From Microcoleus vaginatus PCC 9802 (GTDB lineage: Bacteria > Cyanobacteriota > Cyanobacteriia > Cyanobacteriales > Microcoleaceae): a DNA stretch of 64,000 bases. The stretch lies in assembly GCA_022701275.1 (NCBI GenBank), contig CP031740.1, positions 6,523,001-6,587,000 of the forward strand, written 5' to 3'. The notes below the pieces were generated by a model. The model was not told where the DNA came from. It did not search any database and worked only from the letters and a program-made list of their open reading frames with translations. Of this stretch, positions 1 through 8,007 are shown piece by piece (the stretch's first letter is position 1; each line of letters opens with the position of its first letter). The position numbers were made by a program, and so were the translations under genes.

Positions 1-434
1 TTCCTTTTCTCCTAGTATTTTGCAGTCCAAATAATGAGTCGGAAATGTTATTAAAAGTTAGATAACGATGGCTCTTGCCTCTACCTAATAAGATTAACAG
101 TTCCTACTTTTTACAACGTCCTTCTTAGGTAGGATCGTAAAGCAAAGGCGACTGTAGTCGTTTTTTCAAAGTGACTTCATAATAGGTTGTGTCATCAGTA
201 GGATGAGGTGACAATGGTAATCGAGATAGCGTTAAGAAGAAAAGAATTGCTCAGTAAGAGTTTAAGCTTGAGTACGTTGAATACAGCTTGAAGCAAAAGC
301 CTTGAAAATCTGGCTTTCGATAAGTATTTCACCACAGTTGTGGCTGATGGTGATAGGTTCTGAAGTCAGGGGAAGTGGAAGGCGAGATATTGATACCGCA
401 GTAATTGTTTAACAGATTTACGGAGAAATTAGAA
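1..434. other. Non-coding stretch at window start
   Basis: I see no convincing reading frame, RNA gene or repeat here. The last bases before the next small gene contain a purine-rich GGAGAAAT at about 422-429 that can serve as its ribosome binding site. An upstream gene may lie outside the window. Confidence 0.5.
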
Positions 435-826
435 ATGAGTAACGTATCCATGCCTAATCAAGCAAGTGAGCCGACTCAAGAAGTTAACGCATCTCAACAG
501 GCTCAACTTTTTGCACCCCCCAATACGGGTGGAAGTGCTGTTTTAAATGCCAACATTGCCACAGGAACCAGCACAAACCCATAGGGAGAAGCAATCGCTC
601 ATCCCATCGCCTCCCATTTCTCATCCGCAACCGAACAGGTGAGGCCAAAACTGCTGGCTCTTCAACCATTGCAGGCTCTTATTCGGCAGATGGGGAGCAG
701 ACGGAAAAAGGTGTCGTTAATCTTCACAACAATCCACACGTACCCGCTAGCGATGCTCAAGCAATGCTACCCGATACTGACGCAATTAAACTTCCGATCG
801 ATTCTGAAGTCAATCATCAAGAGTAA
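435..826 (+). pseudogene. Small Ala/Thr/Ser-rich protein, split over two frames (possible -1 frameshift)
   Basis: An ATG at 435 preceded by GGAGAAAT opens a 49-codon frame (Met-Ser-Asn-Val start, Ala/Gln/Thr/Asn-rich) that stops at TAG 582-584. The -1 frame stays open from about 578 to a TAA at 824-826 and reads like real protein (segments SYSADGEQTEKGVVNLHNN and DAIKLPIDSEV), but has no start codon of its own. At 575-581, directly before the stop, lies AAACCCA, which fits the X XXY YYZ slippery pattern in the correct phase. The joined product would be about 130 residues. I do not recognise a family. It may be a programmed frameshift, a pseudogene, or a sequencing indel. It lies upstream of the HLIP gene on the same strand. 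Confidence 0.4.
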
Positions 827-1014
827 GAGTTCGGGATTGCCTCGCCTATATTGTCTGTAAACAAGGATACTTTTTTATGCCCATTATTAACAGTTGAGCC
901 TTACCAATCCAATCTTTAGATATAGAGAGAATTTAAGTCTAATGGTAGACCATACCAGCAAATATACTCGATACCATGAAATCGAAACAGAATAATTAAA
1001 AACTACTCACCACT

Positions 1015-1233
1015 ATGAAGACTTCAACGAAGAATTCAACAATCAATACTGATCCAGTGCCTACGATAACTCCGGCTTATAACGGTGCCGATCGCAATGC
1101 CTGGATTTTTGGTTGGAACCCGCAGCAAGAGCTATGGAACGGTCGTCTAGCAATGCTTGGTTTTGTCGCCTATCTTCTTTGGGATATGGCTGGTTATAGC
1201 GTTCTTCGGGATGTACTTCACCTCGCTCGCTAG
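1015..1233 (+). CDS. High-light-inducible protein (HLIP/Scp, one-helix chlorophyll-binding)
   Basis: This 72-residue protein has the single-helix chlorophyll a/b-binding signature in its C-terminal half: NPQQELWNGRLAMLGF at about residues 37-52, with the conserved Glu, Asn, Gly and Arg that ligate chlorophyll in LHC-type helix 1, followed by a hydrophobic stretch. The N-terminal 35 residues are polar, and the AWIFGWNPQ segment is typical of HLIPs. Family members sit in the thylakoid membrane, bind chlorophyll and carotenoid, and protect photosystem assembly under high light. The length is normal. The DUF4383 membrane gene follows 98 bp downstream on the same strand, so a shared stress response is plausible but inferred. 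Confidence 0.9.
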   Translation: MKTSTKNSTINTDPVPTITPAYNGADRNAWIFGWNPQQELWNGRLAMLGFVAYLLWDMAGYSVLRDVLHLAR

Positions 1234-1331
1234 GAGTTGAATCGTCAGTTACAAGCTGTTTGTGTTTCTCTAACAGCAGTAAAACACTTGTTTAGTCCAC
1301 ACCAAAAATTTTTGAAAATCAAAATACTGCC

Positions 1332-1787
1332 ATGCAAACATCAACATCTTCCAATTCCTCAATTCGTTACGGTGCTCTGAGTCTAGGTCTCCTTTTCTTG
1401 TTACTTGGCGTAGCTGGATTTGTGCCTGCTTTTTTCACTCCCTCTGAGAACTTTACCTCCGCACCAGGCTTTGGCTATATATTCGGGGTATTCCCCACCA
1501 ACTATTTTCATAATGCAATTGGCATTTTAGTGGGTGTTTGGGGAATTGCGGCATTTACTAGCTTAAGCGGAGCCATTGTATTCAATCGCATCTTCGCTAT
1601 CCTTTATGCAGCAGGTGCAATTTTAGGATTGCTGCCATTTGCAAATACCTTGTTCGGGCTTACACCACTTTTTGGAAATAATATCTGGCTCAATGCCCTT
1701 ACTGCTGCGGTCGCTTTTTACTACGGATTTGTGAAGTCAGGAGAAATCAGTATGCAGAGTCCATCGAGTGCTCAAGCTAGCGTGTAA
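1332..1787 (+). CDS. DUF4383 family membrane protein
   Basis: This 151-residue protein has four hydrophobic segments (about residues 14-34, 60-78, 84-104 and 115-132). The arrangement, with GYIFGVFPTNYFHNAIGI between helices 1 and 2, matches the DUF4383 family of small four-helix integral membrane proteins common in cyanobacteria and actinobacteria. No biochemical role is established for the family. It follows the HLIP gene and ends 92 bp before a strong rho-independent terminator, so the two genes may form one transcription unit. Confidence 0.85.
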   Translation: MQTSTSSNSSIRYGALSLGLLFLLLGVAGFVPAFFTPSENFTSAPGFGYIFGVFPTNYFHNAIGILVGVWGIAAFTSLSGAIVFNRIFAILYAAGAILGLLPFANTLFGLTPLFGNNIWLNALTAAVAFYYGFVKSGEISMQSPSSAQASV

Positions 1788-1879
1788 CTAGAAGAGTTTC
1801 TCGAAGTATAGAAAGGGTTCTCATGCTTATCGGTGGAAATTATTTCATCTGCGCTCCTTGGCATTTATTATAGGATGCA

Positions 1880-1908
1880 AAAGTAGTCTTACAAAGACTA
1901 CTTTTTTT
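1880..1908 (+). terminator. Rho-independent terminator after DUF4383 gene
   Basis: A perfect 11-bp stem (AAAGTAGTCTT / AAGACTACTTT) with a 3-base loop is followed by a run of T. It lies 92 bp past the DUF4383 stop. The opposite strand also carries T after the stem, so it may also serve the minus-strand gene fragment beyond it. Confidence 0.85.
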
Positions 1909-2019
1909 GCGCCTACATACAGCGAATTTTGCTGAGTGTGTTTGTGTCTGATTAGTGCTAGTTGCAACATACCCGATCGCGGTTTACGGTAATGTCCAGA
2001 CCACTTGGTTTGGGTGTGG

Positions 2020-2162
2020 TCATACCCCCTGCTGTGCTTCAATTTCGTTGAGCAACATCTCGTCAGAGTAGGACGTTTCCCATTCGCCCTCAAGCTTGAG
2101 CCGCACCGACTTTGGGCCACCACTGGGTGTACAGACTACCCAGTAGGTATCCTCCTGCCCTT
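2020..2162 (-). pseudogene. 3' fragment of an unknown gene truncated at the IS1 end
   Basis: On the minus strand a frame running from the IS1 border to TGA at 2020-2022 reads as ordinary protein (segments EDTYWVVCTPSGGPKSVRLK and WETSYSDEMLLNEIEAQQG). It has no start codon because the sequence beyond 2163 is the insertion element. No continuation of the frame appears on the far side of the element (from 2956), so the 5' part is lost. I do not recognise the family. Confidence 0.45.
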
Positions 2163-2955
2163 GGTAGTGATGCACAGTAATGGTTTAATATATTAAATCC
2201 ACATAAATTTCAGAGGTAAAAGTATGGAATGTCCTAATTGCCAAAGGAATTTTTTTATTAAAAATGGAAAGACTTATTACGGGAAACAGCGATTTAAATG
2301 TAAAAATTGTGGTCGTCAATTTATTGAAACTACTAAATATAAGCAGATTTCACTCCTAGACTAAAGCCTTAATTGAGCGGCTGATTTTAGAAAAAATTTC
2401 TACAGCCGGAATTGCTAGAGCTACGGGCGTATCCATTCGATGGCTTCAGAATTATGTAAATAAAAAGTATGCCGAAATTTCTGGGGAAATTTCGGTGATG
2501 AAAAAACCGAAAGGTCAGTTGACTTTAGAGCTATATGAAATGTGGTCATTTGTCAAAAACAAGCGAAACAAGCCATGGATCTGGATAGCTTTCGATCAAA
2601 AGACCCGTGAAAGTGTTGGGCTTTATATTGGAGACCGCTCAAATAAATCTGCGTCCGATCTCTGGCAATCTTTTCCTCCTGTCTATAGACAATGTGCTGT
2701 TTGTTATACTAATTTTTGGGAATCTTATTGAGAAGTGCTACCTTTTAAAAGACATCGACCTGTAGGCAAACAATCGGTAAAAACCAGTCATATTGAAACA
2801 CTTAATAATACTTTACGGCAGCGAATTTCTCGTTTGGTTCGTAAAACCTTGTCTTTCTCAAAAAAAATGCAAAACCCTATTGGGACAATTTTTAACTTTG
2901 TACATCACTATAATTATTGCATAAGAAAACGATATCATTACTGTGCATGACTAGC
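2163..2955 (+). mobile_element. Decayed IS1-family insertion sequence with terminal inverted repeats
   Basis: The 793-bp element is bounded by 20-bp inverted repeats (2163-2182 and 2936-2955) that match at 18 of 20 positions and start GGTAGTGATGCACAGTAATG on the left. The length and the internal zinc-finger plus DDE-type transposase are those of cyanobacterial IS1 relatives. A second member lies at 58803-59615 and shares the GGTAGT tip. I see no matching 8-9 bp target duplication, so one flank has probably been rearranged. Confidence 0.85.
2224..2950 (+). pseudogene. IS1-family transposase, disrupted
   Basis: The frame opens with a Cys4 zinc-finger-like N-terminus (CPNC at the start and CKNCGRQFIE about 25 residues later), followed by a helix-turn-helix (EKISTAGIARATGVSIRWLQ) and the catalytic part (LELYEMWSFVKNKRNKPWIW and later HIETLNNTLRQRISR). 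Two lesions kill it: a frameshift near 2360, where the first frame stops at the TAA in CTAGACTAA, and an in-frame TGA at 2729-2731 after FWESY. Comparison with the copy at 58867 shows the protein was once continuous. The C-terminal LVRKTLSFSKKMQN motif is intact. Confidence 0.85.
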
Positions 2956-3300
2956 ATTATATTTTTAAAACCGCAGATACAGGCAGATAAACACAGATGA
3001 ACGCAGATGAATTATATGAATTCCGCTTGCACCGTCGGTGATTGTTGACTGTTGACTGGATGTGACGCCAGACGATTCTACCGAATTTGATATCAAAATG
3101 AAACTAGAAGGAGATTAAAAACGATTGAAGGAAAAATAATTATAGCTTTTGGAGTTAAAGCAATAGGCGAAGTTAAATAATGAAATTTAAATAACATTGA
3201 AAAAAGTCAAAAGTAAGAAAGCCAAAAGTAAAAACTTGTTTTTTTACTTTTGGCTTTTAGCACATCGAGTATTCCACTCAAAACTCAAAACTCAAAACTC
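2956..3300. other. Non-coding spacer with dispersed repeat
   Basis: No gene is visible. Positions about 2970-3008 hold one copy of the ACCGCAGAT / AAACACAGATGAACGCAGA repeat family that recurs at 9321, 12160, 12286 and 13868. About 3277-3300 carries three copies of the heptamer ACTCAAA. Confidence 0.6.
3218..3257 (-). terminator. Hairpin terminator downstream of the acidic/Pro-Ala-rich gene
   Basis: A 17-bp perfect stem (3218-3234 with 3241-3257, core GCCAAAAGTAAAAA) closes over a short loop 44 bp beyond the stop of the minus-strand gene at 3301-4290. A T-rich tract follows on the minus strand. Confidence 0.6.
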
Positions 3301-4290
3301 TTAAGGCGCTGCTGCCGCCCTGCGGTTGGCAACAATCAGATTAGCCTGATACTCTGCCGCTTTTTGCTGAGCCTTTTGATAGTTCGCGCTGGTTGACGGT
3401 ACGGCTCTCATGAGCTTAACCGCTTGCTGCCACTCGCTTGCTACTGCGATCCACTCATTTTGAGACTGAGCCTTCTGGGCCGAAATTGCTGCCTTCTGAG
3501 CTGTGTTAACGGCTTCCCTCCAAGAGTCAGGCTTAGGGGCGGCGGCTTTTGGTGCAGGAGAAGCTGGAGCTGGGCTTGCTGGCGCAGCAGCAGTGGGAGC
3601 GGGTTTTGGTGCAGGGGAGGCTGCCTGTGGGGTGCGTGGAGATGCGGCTGGAGAGGATGCAGCGGCTTTAGAAGGGGGAGATGAGGGTTGGGGGGAGGGG
3701 GAAGCTGCTTCCGGGGCGATGGGTTCTGGGTTCGAGTCGCCGAATGGGAAAGTTTTAGTAAAGAAAAGCCCTGCGATCGCCGCCAGAGGTACTAAGAGAC
3801 CGACAGGTATTACCCATTTGGGAAATTGTTTTTTCGGAGGCGGGGCTTGATCTTCGTCTTCGTCTTCGTCTTCCTCGTCGTCATCTCGATCGAATTCTCC
3901 TTCTTGATAATAGTCTTCGCCTTCGGGCTCGACATCATCTAAACCTACAGAGTCGTCAGGCATTCCACTATCCAAGGGGTAAGGCATGGGTTCGGCAGGC
4001 ATCAGATCAATTTCATCTTCCCACGCAGGCGATCCGTCACCTTTTCGACGCCCGTAAACCTTTACAGTGTGAATTGATTCAAGTCCCAGCTTCGTCATGC
4101 CGGTGCGGATGAAATCGACCAATACCATTTGATCCGGTACTTTGTCTGCCTCCAGAATTATGTGGAGGCAGCCGTTGTCCCGCGTCACATCGGCGTTGAT
4201 GCCTTTGGGTTGGAGTGTACGGTTGATGCTAGATGCGATCGCTTTTGGATCGCCCTGCTTGAGCAGTTCCCGCAGGTTCTGTTGTGTCAT
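3301..4290 (-). CDS. Single-TM protein with acidic and Pro/Ala-rich linkers, unknown function
   Basis: I start this 329-residue protein at the ATG whose product begins MTQQNLRELLKQGDPKAIA, because the 24 residues further upstream look non-native. Residues 1-85 form a compact alpha/beta region found at the N-terminus of several cyanobacterial hypothetical proteins (LLKQGDP.AIA...NR.LQ.KGI). Residues 110-148 are strongly acidic, including a run of Asp/Glu. Residues 159-177 form one membrane helix. Residues 190-260 are a Pro/Ala/Ser-rich linker, and the last 60 residues are predicted helical (SWREAVNTAQKAAISAQKAQ). The layout suggests an inner-membrane anchor with a cytosolic N-terminus and a helical domain outside. 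No function is known. holA is the next gene upstream on the same strand. Confidence 0.75.
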   Translation of the reverse strand: MTQQNLRELLKQGDPKAIASSINRTLQPKGINADVTRDNGCLHIILEADKVPDQMVLVDFIRTGMTKLGLESIHTVKVYGRRKGDGSPAWEDEIDLMPAEPMPYPLDSGMPDDSVGLDDVEPEGEDYYQEGEFDRDDDEEDEDEDEDQAPPPKKQFPKWVIPVGLLVPLAAIAGLFFTKTFPFGDSNPEPIAPEAASPSPQPSSPPSKAAASSPAASPRTPQAASPAPKPAPTAAAPASPAPASPAPKAAAPKPDSWREAVNTAQKAAISAQKAQSQNEWIAVASEWQQAVKLMRAVPSTSANYQKAQQKAAEYQANLIVANRRAAAAP

Positions 4291-4519
4291 GGGTAGCGCT
4301 CTTTTTTGGGGGGGGGTGGAGAGCCGGCAAATAATATTAACCGATCGGCATTCGGCGGACAATATTTATTTACCACATTAACTTCTACTTTGGCATTCTG
4401 AGAGTATTTCTAGTATCTATTGACCTTTTGGCCTGCGAGCCGGCATCAAGCACATAGCCACTATCGAAATTTGTTGTAAAAATTTACAGTAGGGGGCCGC
4501 TCCTGTACCCTGTCGCGCA

Positions 4520-5497
4520 TCAGCGAAACAAGCTAGAAAGTTCTATAACTTTGGTTTGCAGGGTTGAGTTTTCTTCCCGCCCCCGCTTTAAAGAAGCTTC
4601 TAACTCTAGCAGCAAAGGCAAACTTTTTTGCAGTTTTTCTAAGCTGGCGTTCTTGACTTCTTGCCGAAAATAGTATACTCGTTTCGGATTGCCGAGATCT
4701 AGAGCTTGAGCAATTTTATCATCGCGATCGCCCGCTTGGATCATTGCCTTTACCCACAGCCAAATCCGAAACTTACCAGTCAAGCCAGCCACAATCCTCA
4801 AACCAGGCTCGCTGCGGCCAGTTAAGCCTGCCAATAAATCCAAAGCGGCGGAGGTATTGCCCTCGCGAATGGCATCGGCTAGCTGGAAGGTATTTTGGGC
4901 GTGACAGTGCACCAGTGCTGCAACTTCTTCCGGGTTCAGAGGTTGGCTGCGGTTGCCCGCAAACAGCAGCAATTTTTCGAGTTCGCTGTATAGCTGGCGG
5001 GTATCGCTGCCAATGGATTCGGCCAAAAGTTCGATCGCTGTGGCGGTCAATTTTACGTTCATTTCGCCCGCGACTTGGCGTACCCGCTGGGCTAATTCTT
5101 TGTCATTCCAAGGCGGAATCGGTGAAAATTCCCGCACTTGGGCGGACTGGACAAGTAACTTGGTAGACTTGAGCCGGCTGTCGGGTTTTTTGATGGATGT
5201 CAGCAGCAGCACGGTGGTAGGGGGAATCACTGGCAGTGTTCGTTCCAATTGGGCCAACAGTTCTTGAGAACACTGCTGCGTTACAGTCGTGTTTGCCAGC
5301 CACACAAAACGGCTGCCGGTACCGAAGGGGGGCGTTAAAGCTCGATCGAGCCCTTCGACCACAGCTCCGGCGGAATCGGCAATAATCTTGTCATAGTTAA
5401 AACTAGCCCAGTTGGGGTCGAGGACTGTTTGGCGCAAACTTGTCACAGCTTGCGCCATCGCAAAGTCGTCTTCCCCCCAAAACAGGTAAATTTGCAT
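4520..5497 (-). CDS. holA: DNA polymerase III delta subunit
   Basis: This 325-residue protein begins MQIYLFWGEDDFAMAQAV, the typical HolA opening, where the GxDxF region replaces the P-loop of clamp-loader AAA+ relatives. The middle has TTVLLLTSIKKPDSR and the C-terminal collar helices include NPKRVYYFRQEVKNAS. Delta opens the beta sliding clamp inside the clamp-loader complex, so it loads the replication processivity factor onto DNA. The length is normal for the family. The gene is on the minus strand, divergent from the DUF1868 gene. Confidence 0.93.
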   Translation of the reverse strand: MQIYLFWGEDDFAMAQAVTSLRQTVLDPNWASFNYDKIIADSAGAVVEGLDRALTPPFGTGSRFVWLANTTVTQQCSQELLAQLERTLPVIPPTTVLLLTSIKKPDSRLKSTKLLVQSAQVREFSPIPPWNDKELAQRVRQVAGEMNVKLTATAIELLAESIGSDTRQLYSELEKLLLFAGNRSQPLNPEEVAALVHCHAQNTFQLADAIREGNTSAALDLLAGLTGRSEPGLRIVAGLTGKFRIWLWVKAMIQAGDRDDKIAQALDLGNPKRVYYFRQEVKNASLEKLQKSLPLLLELEASLKRGREENSTLQTKVIELSSLFR

Positions 5498-5631
5498 GAA
5501 AAACGCTCAGTAGCCAAAAAAATCACAGTTGCACGTGAGGCTTGTCCAACATATCCTGAATAGGGCTGTTGGAAGCCCGCGCCATAATATAAAATTTGGT
5601 GTGGGAGTATGTCACCGCGAGGAAATCAAGA

Positions 5632-6414
5632 TTGGATGATACTTATCAAGCTTACGTAAATCGGGTGGCGCGAATGACGCTGCTGGACTCCTACAAGTCC
5701 CAGGTGGAACACATTCAGGAATCTCCAAAATTTAAGCCGGACGAAGCAGGCCGGAGAGATCCTGTACCTTTTCCAGGTTATTCGGTGATTACGCCCCCTG
5801 CGGGGGAAGATGCAGAAAATGCTGCATTTTATAGTAATTTGCACTCGAGCCAACAACGGCTATTGCAGGAAATAGCGGAGGGTGCGATCGTGGCACTGCC
5901 TCCTGATAGCTTCCATTTAACCGTAGCCGATTTGATTTGGAGCAGCGCTTTTCGAGATGCCTCTGATAAAAATCCCGAATTTGAGGAGCAACTGCGCTCG
6001 CGCATGGCCGATCGTTTTGCCGCCTGCAAACCCTTGGCGGGCGGCCCTCCCATTCGCTGGATAGTGCTGGGGTTGATGGTGATGACTAGAGCTGTGGGTG
6101 TTTGTTTGGCACCGACGGACGAAAACTCTTACAAGCAAATTCTGGAGTTTCGCCGATCTATCTATCAAAATCCCGATTTAATGGCTTTGGGAATTGAACA
6201 GCAATATCATTTTACGGCACACATTACTCTGGGTTATTTTGGGGACATCGGGCCGAACCTTGACCGCGCTCGCTTGTGCGCTTTGCTGTCAGAGTTAAAC
6301 GAGCAATGGCTGGACACGCCGCAAGAACTGTCCGTAAACCGAGTGGAACTGCGGAAGTTTGACGACATGACCACCTACCTCCGGCAACCGGACTGGCCTG
6401 TTTTTGAGTTTTAA
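5632..6414 (+). CDS. DUF1868 protein, 2H phosphoesterase-like
   Basis: The 260-residue product carries two His-x-Thr motifs, HLTVADL near residue 97 and HITLGYF near residue 202, the hallmark of the 2H (LigT-like) phosphoesterase superfamily to which DUF1868 belongs. I place the start at TTG 5632 because GAGG at about 5619-5622 lies 9 bp upstream and the protein then begins LDDTYQAYVNRVARM, as in cyanobacterial relatives. Longer starts at 5596 lack a ribosome site, and the ATG at 5674 would trim conserved residues. Related enzymes act on 2',3'-cyclic or linear 2'-5' phosphodiesters. The substrate here is unknown. Confidence 0.85.
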   Translation: MDDTYQAYVNRVARMTLLDSYKSQVEHIQESPKFKPDEAGRRDPVPFPGYSVITPPAGEDAENAAFYSNLHSSQQRLLQEIAEGAIVALPPDSFHLTVADLIWSSAFRDASDKNPEFEEQLRSRMADRFAACKPLAGGPPIRWIVLGLMVMTRAVGVCLAPTDENSYKQILEFRRSIYQNPDLMALGIEQQYHFTAHITLGYFGDIGPNLDRARLCALLSELNEQWLDTPQELSVNRVELRKFDDMTTYLRQPDWPVFEF

Positions 6415-6768
6415 CGAAGGAAGAGGGAAGAAGGAAGAAGGAAGAGGGAAGAGGGAAGAAAGAAGATTTTTTCCATCTCCCACTCTCCCCATCTCCCACT
6501 CTCTCGCCCCCTCTCCCCTGTGACAAGAGTCAGGATATTGCCTATTAAATGCTTTAATTATTTTTGTTTGACAGTAAAGTCAAGGAAAAAATTTATGAAA
6601 AACCAGGAAAAATCAGTAATTCTGGTTTTTTACTTTTTGCTTAAAAAGTGACAAAAAAAATGGGATACAAGCCTCCCCATTCTAGGGGGACTTTCGGTTG
6701 GGAATCTCTCCGAGAGGTTTGTGAATAAACAGCACCGCATTTATTCAGGTTGGCTCTACAATCGTTGT
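6415..6768. repeat. Intergenic heptamer tract and TnpB element left end
   Basis: About 6417-6470 is a purine-rich tandem of GGAAGAA/GGAAGAG heptamers. A CT-rich tract containing CTCTCCC follows to 6520. About 6598-6630 can fold into a 9-bp hairpin (AAAAACCAG / CTGGTTTTT). From about 6660 the sequence belongs to the transposon left end (GGGATACAAGCC then a CCCC/GGGG hairpin). Confidence 0.6.
6598..6640 (+). terminator. Probable terminator after DUF1868 gene
   Basis: The 9-bp stem AAAAACCAG / CTGGTTTTT with a 15-base loop is followed by TACTTTTTGC. The stem is AT-rich and the loop long, so it is only a probable terminator. Confidence 0.45.
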
Positions 6769-8007
6769 ATGTTAAATCTAACCTACGAGTACAAGCTCAT
6801 TCCTACCGACGCGCAACGCCAAACTTTCGACCTGTGGCTCAATATTTGCCGCAAGGTCTACAACTTTGCATTGCGGGAACGAAAAGATTGGGTTAATTCT
6901 CGTAAGTGTGATATAAACTTGTGCAGCATTAAGCAGGAATACATGATCCCTGCTGATGCACCGCGTCCAACCTTTGCCCGCCAATGCAAATCATTGGCAT
7001 TCGCAAAGAAGTTAATTCCTGAGTTGAAACTACCTCACACCCATGTATTGCAGCAGGCGTTGCGCCAACTAGAGGCAGCGTTTGTGGCGATGTGGGAACG
7101 AGGACACGGTTTTCCTAGATTCAAAAAACGGATGCGCTCATTTGTGTTCCCTCAATTGAATCTAGACTCCGTTAAACGGTTTGATGGTGCCGATTGGGTC
7201 AACCTACCCAAGATTGGGTTAGTTAAAATGCACCTGTCACGTCCAATCCCTCAAGGGTTTGATGTCAAGCAAATTCGCGTTGTTAAGAGGGCTTCTGGTT
7301 ACGTAGCCATGCTCACTTTGGAATGTGATGTCGCAGTGCCTCAAGCCTCACCTTCAGGGCATGGATTAGGGATTGATTTAGGGTTAAAACATTTTTTGGC
7401 AACTTCTGATGGTGAATTGATTGATAGGCCTCGATTCTTTGTGGATGGACAACGCAAGCTGAAATTGCTGCAACGTCAACTCAAAGGCAAGAAAAAAGGT
7501 TCTAGAAAGTTTCGTCAAATTCAACACCAAATAGCCAAGCACCACGAATACATCTCGAACAGTCGCAAAGACTTTCATTTCAAAACCGCACATCATTTAT
7601 GTAACGCAGCCCAAACAGTATTTGCTGAGGACTTGAACCTCACAGCAATGTCAGCCGGAATGATCAGCAAGCACACGCTTGATGCAGGGTTTGGTCAGTT
7701 CCTGAATATCTTGGGTCATGTTTGCTTTAAGCGAGGTGCATACTTCGCCAAGGTAGACCCGAACCGAACAAGTCAAACCTGCCCAAGATGTCAAACTCAT
7801 ACAGGCAAAAAAGAACTATCCGAACGAATACATAGATGTCAAACCTGTGGCTATGAAACGAATCGAGATGTTGCAGCCGCGCAGGTGGTGTTGCAGCGTG
7901 GATATACAGCGGTTGGGCAAATCGCAGTGAATTTTGGGGAGGGCAAGCTACGTGAGTAGTCCCAATGAACCAAGAATCCTCGTGCCTTCGGGTCGAAGAG
8001 TTGTCAA
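6660..8007 (+). mobile_element. IS200/IS605-type element carrying tnpB only
   Basis: The unit contains a TnpB gene but no TnpA (Y1 transposase). The left end is marked by GGGATACAAGCC plus a small CCCC/GGGG hairpin at about 6676-6691. The right end reads GAATCCTCGTGCCTTCGGG...GAGTTGTCAA (about 7975-8007), resembling the right end of the remnant at 37305-37350 (GAATCCCCCGTC...GACGGGGGAGTGTCAA). The exact left boundary is uncertain. The right end abuts the coding start of cobL. Confidence 0.7.
6769..7959 (+). CDS. tnpB: TnpB, RNA-guided endonuclease of an IS200/IS605-type element (OrfB)
   Basis: This 396-residue protein starts MLNLTYEYKLIPT, the usual TnpB opening, so I use the ATG at 6769 rather than the GTG at 6721. 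The RuvC-like catalytic residues are all present: Asp in GIDLGLK (about residue 205), Glu in FAEDLNL (about 287) and Asp in NRDVAAAQ (about 372). The zinc ribbon is CPRC...CQTCG (about 343-366). TnpB proteins are ancestors of Cas12 and cut DNA guided by an RNA transcribed from the element's right end, which helps retain the element. The protein looks intact. No tnpA is nearby, so mobility would need a partner in trans. Confidence 0.9.
   Translation: MLNLTYEYKLIPTDAQRQTFDLWLNICRKVYNFALRERKDWVNSRKCDINLCSIKQEYMIPADAPRPTFARQCKSLAFAKKLIPELKLPHTHVLQQALRQLEAAFVAMWERGHGFPRFKKRMRSFVFPQLNLDSVKRFDGADWVNLPKIGLVKMHLSRPIPQGFDVKQIRVVKRASGYVAMLTLECDVAVPQASPSGHGLGIDLGLKHFLATSDGELIDRPRFFVDGQRKLKLLQRQLKGKKKGSRKFRQIQHQIAKHHEYISNSRKDFHFKTAHHLCNAAQTVFAEDLNLTAMSAGMISKHTLDAGFGQFLNILGHVCFKRGAYFAKVDPNRTSQTCPRCQTHTGKKELSERIHRCQTCGYETNRDVAAAQVVLQRGYTAVGQIAVNFGEGKLRE

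Noticed and set aside
2005..2196. Open frame on the + strand upstream of the IS1 element
   Set aside because: It lies opposite a coding-like minus-strand fragment and crosses the IS1 end; composition is not protein-like.
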